DNA from: Bacteroidota bacterium
GTDB lineage: Bacteria > Bacteroidota > Bacteroidia > JAHEXY01
Assembly (NCBI GenBank): GCA_023251875.1
Contig: JAHEXY010000005.1
Span: 273,637 to 337,636 of the forward strand
Reading direction: 5' to 3'
DNA: 64,000 nucleotides
Shown: positions 27,390-37,500 of the stretch, one piece after another
Position numbering within the stretch: position 1 is the stretch's first letter
How the letters are laid out: each line of letters opens with the position of its first letter
The notes under the pieces: model-generated
Database searches by the model: none
Told to the model about the DNA's origin: nothing
Seen by the model: only the letters and a program-made list of their open reading frames with translations
Translations under genes and position numbers: made by a program

Positions 27390-27708
27390 AGTTGAAACTA
27401 CACCTAATTTTAATAAAGAAGCCAAACGCCTTATTAAAAAATACCCTTCCCTAAAATATGAATTAGCTGAGCTAGGCAGTGAACTGGAAAACAATCCTTT
27501 TCAAGGAGATTTGCTAGGTAATCACGTTTACAAAATCCGAATGGGTGTTGAAAGTAAAGGAAAAGGAAAAAGTGGTGGTGCACGAATTATTAGCCATGTA
27601 AAAGTGGTAAAGCAAATAATTTATCTTTTTTCCATATATAGCAAAGGAGAAAAAGATAGCATTACAAATGCTGAAATTAAAGAGCTGCTATTAGAAATTC
27701 CTAACTGA
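27379..27708 (+). CDS. RelE superfamily toxin
   Basis: The 109-aa protein reads KVETTPNFNKEAKRLIKKYP, SLKYELAELGSELENNPFQG and then HVYKIRMGVESKGKGKSGGA, RIISHVKVVKQIIYLFSIYS and EIKELL. This is the RelE-type layout in which the conserved YKIRM and basic GKGKSGGARII strand form the RNA-facing surface. It is probably an mRNA interferase restrained by the protein encoded just upstream. It is intact, with no frameshift. Confidence 0.87.
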   Translation: MAFKVETTPNFNKEAKRLIKKYPSLKYELAELGSELENNPFQGDLLGNHVYKIRMGVESKGKGKSGGARIISHVKVVKQIIYLFSIYSKGEKDSITNAEIKELLLEIPN

Positions 27709-27718
27709 TATAATGTAT

Positions 27719-27930
27719 TTCACCTATCAATATTTCAAAGAGCTTAGTGAGACTCAGATTTTAGAAGCGATAGCGAAAAAAATCTGTAAGTCGAACTAAT
27801 CCCGCTTTTGGGCGGGATTGTGTGATTCTATTTTTAAAGCTTTACCAAAGTTTTAAACTTTGGTAAAGCTGGGTAATTTTTTTGAAGGATTACAAATCCT
27901 GTATTATAGGGTTTGGTTTATAAAACCAAA
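27719..27930. repeat. Palindromic block 2
   Basis: In order: right cassette repeat; CAAAGAGCTTAGTGAGACT; a two-hairpin module (27747-27818) with stems CAGATTTT/AAAATCTG and ATCCCGC/GCGGGAT; the GCTTTACCAAAGTTT palindrome (27839-27869); GGATTACAAATCC (27880s); and TTTGGTTT/AAACCAAA (27910s). It lies between TA 2 and the truncated TA 3, both on the plus strand. Confidence 0.8.
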
Positions 27931-28024
27931 CTAGCTCTTTCGAATCCAAACCATCCGATATGCATAATTGCCAACTACCGTTATATTTCATAAATTTGAC
28001 TCTATCAATCTAATTTTTACGAAT

Positions 28025-28252
28025 ATGCAAACCATAAACATTGTTGCACATGCCGAGGATGTTTCTCAAATAGAAGCTATTAAAGCTGTTTTAAAAGCCT
28101 TCAAGATTAAATTTGAAATTTATAAAAACAAGGGTAAAGAGAAACCTTATAATCCTGAATTTGTTGCCATGATACAACAGGGCGACAAAGACTTAAAAGA
28201 TGGTAGAGGAAAAAAAATGAGCCTCAAAGAACTGAATGCTTTATGGAAATAA
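28025..28252 (+). CDS. Antitoxin (DUF2683-like) of a broken YoeB-type TA pair
   Basis: The 75-aa protein starts MQTINIVAHAEDVSQIEAIK, followed by AVLKAFKIKFEI, and ends FVAMIQQGDKDLKDGRGKKM then SLKELNALWK. This is the common Bacteroidota antitoxin type paired with Txe/YoeB toxins. I chose the ATG at 28025, since the frame open from 27968 adds residues without family character. It overlaps the toxin start by 10 bp. It may persist as a solitary antitoxin. Confidence 0.82.
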   Translation: MQTINIVAHAEDVSQIEAIKAVLKAFKIKFEIYKNKGKEKPYNPEFVAMIQQGDKDLKDGRGKKMSLKELNALWK

Positions 28253-28326
28253 TCATTCTTCCAAAAGCACAAGAACATTTAGATTTTTGGAAAAGAAAAG
28301 GCAATAAAAGTCTCCTTTATTCATAA
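28243..28326 (+). pseudogene. Truncated YoeB/Txe-like toxin
   Basis: A 27-codon frame, MEIIILPKAQEHLDFWKRKG and then NKSLLYS before a stop, matches only the first quarter of a Txe/YoeB toxin (M-E-I-x-x-x-P-x-A-x-x-D-L-x-x-W-K-K-S-G-N). The catalytic C-terminus is missing. The break lies 22 bases before the right cassette repeat, so the deletion or cassette joining removed the toxin. Confidence 0.8.
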
Positions 28327-28347
28327 ATTCGGCTATTACCTGTAGCA

Positions 28348-28492
28348 TTCATCTATCAATATTTCAAAGAACAATTTTATTTTTATTAAGCTTTACCAAA
28401 GTTTCAAACTTTGGTAAAGCTGGGTGTTGCTTTGTACTTTTTATGCAGGATTAAAAATCCTGTTTTAGAAGGTTTGGTTTACAAAACCAAAC
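28348..28492. repeat. Palindromic block 3, lacking the two-hairpin module
   Basis: The right repeat TTCATCTATCAATATT (28348-28363), an exact inverse of the left repeat of cassettes 1 and 4, is followed by TCAAAGAAC. The block then jumps straight to ATTTTTATT and the GCTTTACCAAAGTTT palindrome (28390-28420), the GGATT-AAAAATCC palindrome and TTTGGTTT/AAACCAAA. The module present in blocks 1, 2 and 4 is absent. Confidence 0.82.
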
Positions 28493-28553
28493 CAGCTCTA
28501 TCAAACATCTAAACCATCCGGGGAAAACCATCGCACATCTAAACCATATAATT

Positions 28554-31500
28554 TTATCTTGCGAGACGAGTTGGTGCTTGCTTCGGTAAACTTTTATCAA
28601 CAGGTTGCAATCTATCTCTTTTTTCAATATGTAGTCTCTCTTCATCTGACATTTGAGGACCACTTTGCTGATTATCTATTTTTTCGAGCTCTTTAAGTTC
28701 CACTTCTGTTGGAGTAACTTCTTTATAACCTAATACATGTTCAAATTCAACCCCTGCTGATACATATACCCCTCCGCTAACTCCAGCCTCCACTTCGCCA
28801 GCAACACACATTCCATCACTCTTAGTTTCAGTATTTTCGAATAATGGAGACGAGCCTTCTACAGAAACTTTTCCCCCTATCTCCGCTGAGCCTTCTCCTC
28901 CAATCTCCACTTCTTTATCCCATCCCCCAATGGCATCTACAACTTCGTCTATTGTAACCGGGCTGTTATCTTTTGATTCAACTTGCGAGTAACAGATAGC
29001 AACACCTGTCGAAGCAGTTAAAGTCCCACCCGCCTCTAATCCTGCACTTCCACCAACATATACAGTGGCAATAAGGTAATACCTATACCCATTGCCATTT
29101 GCATTAGGTACACGAGCAAGGTAAGAGGCATGACCAAATCCAAACTCTCCTCTACCAAGTATTCCGCCACTTACACCTAACACTCTCTGTTCAGCACTAA
29201 TAATACGTGCAGGTTCTGGCGCCATCCCATCCGGATCCACCATATTAATTGGATCATTTGCCATTGCACTATAAGGAGACTCACCGGCAAACTTCTCTGC
29301 CAATGGGTCTAAGCTTAGCCAACGGCCTACTCTGGCATCGAGAATACGGGCGCCAAAGTCGTAGGCAACGGCATTGCCCATGAGTTCGGTTTCTTTTTCT
29401 TTGCCTTGGTAGCCGTAGCGGTAATCGCTGCTGCTTACAGTTTGGCCGGGCATTTCCATACCAAATGGGTAGTAATCTGCAAGGGAAACTACATCGGCTG
29501 TAAAGTTTTCGGGTGCGCCTGTGGTGGCATTAATAGCTGCATTTTTCTCGTCACTTACTACGGCTCGCATATTGCCCAAATGGTCTTTTAGCTCGTAAAA
29601 TTTAAAGCCTGTTGAGCGGGTAAAGGTTCCGGTTTCGCTGGTTTTTGAAATGGATGTTACATTAACTTCATCTTTAACTGTTCCTAAGCGGCCGCCTGCT
29701 GCGTAAATGGGTAGTTCCTTAAGAGTAAGCGATGTTGTTGTAGTGGTGCTGCCACTGCCTAATGAAGGGGCTGTGCCGCTACCTAAGCCAGTACCACTGC
29801 TACTTCCTGAAAGAATACCTGTACCTGAAGTAGTATATTCTCCTTTGTATATAGCCATTTCGCTTCCATTGGCATCGCGTACATAGTAGCTAGTAGTAGA
29901 GCTTACGCCCAGTTTGCCCGTTTCTGTTTTACTAATTTTATTGCCTAAGGCATCATAAGTATAGTTTAGTGTAGTTCCATCACTTTTTGTAACCTTGCTT
30001 ACTTTGCCATTTAAGCCCCATTCTATTTTGCTTACGCCAGAAGCTACATCTGCGGTGAGCTGGCCGTTGGCATTGTAGGTATAGTTATCTGTTTTTTGAT
30101 CGTCAAGGTCGGTACCGTAATTGCCGCTGCTTATCAAATCATTAACACTATTTAGTTGATTGGTTTCATTGTTATATACATAAGATAATGCATCCATTCC
30201 CAACTTATTTGACGATGTATAATAGCCATTACGGTTTAAGGATGTTATATTTCCATTTTTATCGTATTCATAAGATGAAAAATAATCTCCTTTGCCATCT
30301 GCATCGTTTCCATTTACCCATGAACTGCCGTTATAGTAATCGAAATTGCTTTGTACCAAGCGATACAGTTCATCGTACTTGTACATAAAACCTTTTACTT
30401 TTCCATCATAAGAATTGCTTGTGCTAGATGTTGTAGAAGCTGTGTTATAAGCCATATTGGTGATAGTACCATTAAATAGTTGGGTATAGCTTGCTCCGGT
30501 TGTACTTCCTGTTGCATCAGGCATATCCCAGCTCATTTGTTGTATCCCTGTATTATAGTAAGGAGAAGCATTATCATAAAATTCAGAATTGAAGACTGAA
30601 AATTGATCGAGGGTGCCATCCTTATTATTATCAATACCTCGTTTAAAGTCTCCATTAAAATAACCCAGTGTCATACCAAAGGCATCGGTAGGGAAATTAC
30701 CATAAGCAGTATTACCATCTTTACCCGGGTCGTAAGTGGAACTTAAACTCTGGTGATTAATAGCTTTAAGCCATCCGTTGAGTGTGTATACATGATCGAG
30801 GCCTTGTATGTTATCTTCACCAATGGATACGCGTTTTAATGGACCGTAAGCATAATATTCATAAGTGGCATCTTTATCCCAAATTACACCATCGCGTGAG
30901 GTTTCAACTGTTTTTATTCTGTTATCAGAATCATAAGAATAGCGGTGAAAAAACTGATCTTCATAGCCTTCGTTGTATTTTACTTTTTTTACTTTAGAAG
31001 TTATTAAATCGTATTCATAGGCTATTTTTTTATCGTCCATGCCGGGTATGCGTTGTATGAGCCATTCAACATTACCGTGAGGATCATAACTGTAAATGGT
31101 ATAAATTTCATCACCGGTATAAGCATAGCTTACACGGTTTTGAATGTAGCGCTGTTCATCGCTTAAAGTTGTTTCGCTATACGCTTCTGTGAAAACGGTA
31201 TAAATTTGCTCTTTGCAGGAAGACGAAGGATAATCTTGATCATCAACATTATCTTCAAAATCAGCATCAGCATTGGCACAGCGGCCTGCTTCAATAATGC
31301 GTCCTAAATCATCGTATTTTATATACGCATAATCGTTATCGGCTTTTTGCACTTCGTTTTGTGAAAAACGCAATTGTCCAATACTATTATACCAAAACTG
31401 TTTTACACCTCCATCGGGCGTTTTTTCATATATGCGCTGCCCAAGTGAATTATAACTGTAATCGGTAGTAAGGGTATGATTTTTTTCATCCTGTAAAGTA

Positions 31501-34500
31501 GGCCTTTGGTCAATAATGCCATCATCATTGGTATCCATATCCATTACATCAGCTCCTTTGGGTGGCACGGTTTGCACCAAATTACCTGCAACGTCATAAA
31601 AGAAAAGGGTGTATTGGTGGTAATCGACCGAGTATTTAATGGTAAAGCTATCCGTAATGTTTGTAGGCAAGGTACAAGCTGCCTTGTAAATGGCTACAGT
31701 TGTATCACGTTCGTAATTTTTACAATCGAGCAATTGCTCAGATATGGCATTGCGCACATATTCTACAAGGCGAGGATCACATTCGGTGGCAGGCGATAAG
31801 ATGTGACTGGTATTAAGGTTAAGCCATGAAAAGGTGCTTTTCCATTCTCCGGTTACAGGGCCAAGGCTATATGAAGGATTAATAGGGGATTTGTATAATT
31901 CGCGATAAGTAGTAGTAGCCGATGCGCCTATTCCGGATGTGGTGGCAAGAATAAGTTTGCCATCTTTTACCGTTACTTTTACACTTCCATTACTTCCGGC
32001 TTTTTTGATAAGGGAATCGGGCTTAAAATAAGAACCAAGCCCACTTTTTACAAATGAACCCAGTTTAAACTTGGCATCTGTTTCTTCAAGTTCTGAAAGC
32101 ATTTCACTTGCCTTTACAGGAGCATTTCCAGCCTTTTGAATCATTTTGTTAACTACATAGGCTTGCATATCGGCATAAGAAACGGTAGTTTTAGCAAACA
32201 ATTTTTCAACATTTACTTTACCGGTAAAATTGGCCGGCTCCTCTGTACTTACCTCCAAAGGCATCATCATTATTTTATAAATAGAAGCCATTTCATTATC
32301 CGTTGCAATTGACTCCGGTATGTTATTAGCATCATCGTCTTGTATGGTAATAGAGATTTGATTTTTTAATTTGCTAACAATTTCGTCAGCCACATAATCA
32401 GAAAGTACGCTATTAGGATATATGGTAGCATCAAGTTTTTGCAAACGGGTGCTTATGGTAGGGCCGCGGTATTCACAAATTTTTTGAGCTGAGTCAACCA
32501 TGGCTCCTGTAATTTCTTGCGTACAAGTAAGGCTGGGGGTATTGCTACAAGAAGAGAATGTACCTGCTTCATCTTCTTCCTCAACAATATTTTCTAAATC
32601 GGAGTTTAGGCATGTATATAGTTGTTCCCATACTTTACAGGCCCCATCTTCATCTTTTTCATCGCCTATCACTTTACCGGTAGAAGGATCCCACCAGGCA
32701 TAGGTTCCGCAGCTCTCGGTATCCCATTCAGGATTTCCGTTTTCATCGGTTTCGGTGGGGTTTGTCCACTTACTCATGGCATCTTTAAAATTACTTATGC
32801 CCATCATTGATAAGCAATTTTCTTGTTGGTTATTTAAAACCAGCTCCTGATCTGTATAACTTTCATTGGGGTATTCATCCATTTTAATAAAATCGGGTTC
32901 ATAAAACGATTTATAAGCATATTCTAAATACCCATAATGAGTTCTGGTTTCATGAGAGGGATCATTTTGTCCATCGCTTCCGGGAAAGCCACTATAAGCA
33001 TCGGCATCTGTAAAACTTGTATCATAAGGCTCATAAGCGTAACCTGTGTACATTTTACCGGCAGCTTTTAAAAATTCATCTAATAAATCATAACCATAAG
33101 TATCTTTCATGTCATTGTAATTATTTGCCAAACCTTCCCAAATTGTCATAATGGTATAGCAATCATAGCCGTCTTCTTGTATCATGTGGTTGGCCATGGC
33201 ATTAAAAGCTCCATTGCCATATTGAAAAGTAGTAGATGGGTTATGAAGTTCAAAATCATCAAATGAAATATGGTCGGCAATATTTGTGTTTGTTGAAGTG
33301 AAGTTAAGGCCAAACGTAGTTGCTTCAAGTTCAGGGTGATCAACAAAGTTCATTTTTATTGTTATCGTATATTTGTCGTTTTCTAAAGACGAAACAGAAA
33401 ACTCATAGTTCGGATAGGTTTGGTTTAAATATGCCCACATGCTTTTTGCCAACTCATATCCTGTAAAATATTTATCACAGTCAGAGCTACCGCTTGAGTA
33501 AGCACATGATCTATGTAAAAAATCACCTTCTGTAGTAGCGGTATTTTTATCTTCATCGTTATTATACGGATGCTCGTCACCATTAAAATTATAATCAGGA
33601 TCGTAGATTAAATAGTCCTGGGCAATATCTCTTTCGGTTTCACTTGAAGTTGTGTCGGCTTCATCTTCTAGTGTGTTTACATAGCTTACAACCTCTGTTC
33701 CATTTTGTGTTATGCTCATAGTAAGAGTTGATCCCAAGTAATTAGGGTGATCATCAAAGTCATACTGTCCGGCATCGATATATATTTTAGCTTCTGTATG
33801 ATAATCGCCAGAGGGATATGTATAATCTCCATATTTATCTTTAAAGTAGCGATACAATTTATCTTCAAGAGCAATATCATAGCTGTCTGTCCAGCCTTCA
33901 TCAATGGCTTTGTCTGTTAACACGCTTTCAAAATCGTAATAACCTTTGTTGGCTTCTATTATATCTTTATAGGTTTCTGAGCCATTGGAGTATTCTTTCG
34001 ATGCTCCGGAATTTATCTCATCGATGCTGGTTCCGTCACTCAAATCATAATCAATCCACCATTCGCTACACAAATCAAAACCACAATCAATTTTTGGAAC
34101 GGCTACGGTGCAGCAAGAAGAAGCAATGTTGTAATAAGGTATATCGTCAATAGTATCAGTTGAAGATACCCAAAGGTCGTTTTCGGTTTCTACGTATTGA
34201 ACAGAAGTATAGGATGGCCCGCCTCCAATATTACCGCCTCCAATATTATTAATTACTCCGTTTCCGCCACCTGATGTGCCCAATGGGTTTAGTATGTTTG
34301 TGGATGAGCTTGATCCAACAGACACATCCGAGCCAACAACCATTGTAGTTGTGTATTGTTCAGTAGGAAGGTCATCAATAAAAGTGTATAGTTCATCTAA
34401 TACCAAATCTTCCTCTTCAAGATAGGTAAATAGGGTATCAAACTTTGAATTTTGAATATCCATCAGCGAGTCTATTTGCATGCCGTGGTAATCGGCATAG

Positions 34501-37500
34501 CGCATACTATCACTATTGTATGTGTTTACGCTAATGCGGCAACCAAAACGGTAGTTACCCGGGTCGGAACAAGAAATGTCGTCTGTAACCACGATGGTAT
34601 CGGTATAATCTTCATCACAGGAGCTTGGGCCTATTATAATGGTGGTATCGAATTTTAGTTCATTGGTTTCTTCGCGTATGCCATAGATGTTAAGAGTATA
34701 ATCGCAGGTGCTACAGTAATCAACACAGTTAGCTTTAAAATCTTTAACATTAAAATAGTAAGCATAGGTGGGTGTTACCGTTGGGTCGGCAAAATAGATG
34801 GATGCTTCTTTTAAAAGCGTATAGTCATTTAACTGAACCGTTGATTTTATTTGTTTTGTTTCATAGATGGTATTGGTTGAGATATCATCTAATAAAGGAT
34901 GATCACCGGTGCTGATGAGGCAGGTGGCAATGGTTTTACCATCCAAGGTTTTGTATTCAACTGTTGGCATTTCGTTAGGGTCGACACGAACAATTTTATA
35001 CACGCTGCTATCGGCCGGGGCTTGGTTGCCAAATACTTTTAATAAAGCAGTGTCGCTAACGGCAGAATAATACGTACGTACGGTGCGTTGCATACCGCCA
35101 TCAATATATGTTTGGTCGTATAAACCCATGCGGTGCTCAGCGCCAAAAAGAGATTGTTTTTTTACTCTTCCATCTTGGTGGTAGAGGGTGCGCGAAAAAG
35201 CAAAACTATCGGCAGCCGGTATGTTTATATCGGAGTTTAAATCAGAAAAGTAATTGTTGATAGGGCCTACCATGGGCAATGGGTTTTCCCAAATAGGCAC
35301 TGAATCCAAATCATCAGCAAACTTTGTGCGGCTGTTTACATCAAAATCCTGCACGTTATACGCATTGCCCGAAGTGTCTTGAATAAGCATTTTGTGATAA
35401 CCCAATGAATCTTGATTTACGGGTGCAACCATGCTTTGAATGGCAGGGCGGCCCACATAGTCATATACTGTTTGGCTCATGAGCACACTGTCTATTTCCT
35501 GTAGTTTGCGCTGGGTTTGCACCAGCTGGCCAAGGCCTGTTCCATAACTAATACCTTCGGCTATTTTGTTTTGTTCGGTAAAAGTTCGGTTGTAAATCCA
35601 GTTTTTATCGGTATCAAATTGTTGGTAGTAAAACATGAATTTCTTTTCGGTACTACTAAGGTCAGTTGTTTTAGAATAGGTTTTTGTACCATCGCTTTCA
35701 TCATAAGCATCACTCCAATTACCCCAGTTTTGGCTGTTTCCGTAACCGTTTTCATAATACGTTCCAATGGGGCGTACCCGCCAAATATAGTAACCGGTAC
35801 CTTCGGTAAGGGTAAGGGATAAAGAGGTGTTGGAGCTTTCGGTTAATATAGAAAGTGCGTGATCCCAGTTAATGGTAGTACTTACTGCTTCCTCAATATC
35901 TTCGTAAGTTGAGCTTGTGTTGTACAAACGCATAATTTGTACTTCGTAGCCGGGCACATCATCACCACAGTTTTTGGCTTGCCATGATAAAGTAACAGGG
36001 TTGGAAGAGCATGGAGAAGTGATAGCTTGTGTTGATAGGGAAACATCAGTAACATCAACACCTAAATCGGAAGTATAATAAGCTTTTAATTGAAGGCTGT
36101 CATGAACTAAATTGTTTAATGAATCATAAGATGTTATTTTTATTTTGTAACCAATTAAGTCTTCATACGAAGAAGTTATTTCCTCGCGATAAAGCTGCTT
36201 AGGTTGATTTTGATTAATGCTTAAAGTAATATTAGAAGATTCGGAGCCTGTAGAAGTAAGTGTATATGGAGTAAGTGTAAAAGTTACTTCTTCCTTAAAT
36301 TCATTTTTTGAGCCAAACTGATAGCCTTCACCGGTACTTAGTTCGAGATTGAGATAAGCGCTATTTACTGTTTTATCGGTACAATCATCGTCATAAGGAG
36401 AGCAAAGGGGTTTGGTTTCTCCTGCCTCCAATTCAGCTTGGGTATAAACCACCTGGGTATCGCCTTTTTCAGGGACAAACATATAAAAATAATTGTCGGA
36501 AAGTTGAACACTAGGGCTCTGCAATCGTGTATAATCATCGCCATATTGTATGGCATAGGAGCCATTGTATTGCACACCCATGGTCATGCTGTTATTGGTA
36601 TATTTTGTTTTATTATAATACATATCAATAATGTAAATGTAGTTGTTGCTTTCTTGCAGCATACAGCCATAGAAATTATCAGATACATAGGGGTTACCTG
36701 TACACATGGAGTACCACCTTACCCATAACAGGCGGTTAGGTTCAGAACCTGTTACTTTATAATAAACAACATCATTAGAACCTAAATTTGTAGTTGGATA
36801 ATCGTCCCAATAGCAGGCAATGGTTTTATCGGGCAGTGATGAAGAAGGTAAATTTTCGTTTACACTGGGTAAAAGATTGGTTGAAGATGAAAAAGTAAGC
36901 AAACCATTTGGTGTAACCTTAAAGCTACTTACCGCTTCGCCAAAAAATAAAAAATTAAAAGGCATTGTGATGGCAGATGACCAAGATGTAATGCTTGCCA
37001 GCGTACTATAACCGCTAATGGCGGTCCAACCATCGGAAGTAGGAACAGAGCTATCATAAATAGTAGATGCCGTATTGTATGGAAGCCATGATGATAGCTG
37101 ATACGCTTTGTTTGGTTGGGTATATGATAAAAGAGGTGATTCATAAACGGGCGAAAACATAAAATAGTTGTTGTTCCATAAACCGGTAGATTCTGACTTT
37201 AAATATAAAGAACTGCCATAATCAATTGCAACGGAACTGTTGTATTGTAAACCAACAGAAGAAGTATTTGTAATTGCTCCCGAGCCATTGTATAAATCAA
37301 CCATATAAATTCGGTTAGATGTTTCTTCGAGTACGCATGCAAAAAAATTATTTTCGGTGGCTGTGCTTCCATATTTCATGGAGTACCATTTTATCCATAG
37401 CTGGCGATTGGGTGCTTTGCCAGAAACATAATAATATACCATATCATTTGAACTGGTTTTGGTGGCTGCTTTATCCCAAAAGCAGGCAATACTTTTATCG

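Larger units (their letters stand above)
27104..27734. mobile_element. TA cassette 2 bounded by inverted repeats
   Basis: The left repeat core is TATTGATAGATGA (27104-27116) and the right repeat TTCACCTATCAATATT (27719-27734). It encloses a RelE-like TA pair unrelated to the one in cassette 1, while both outer flanks match those of cassettes 1 and 4. Confidence 0.6.
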
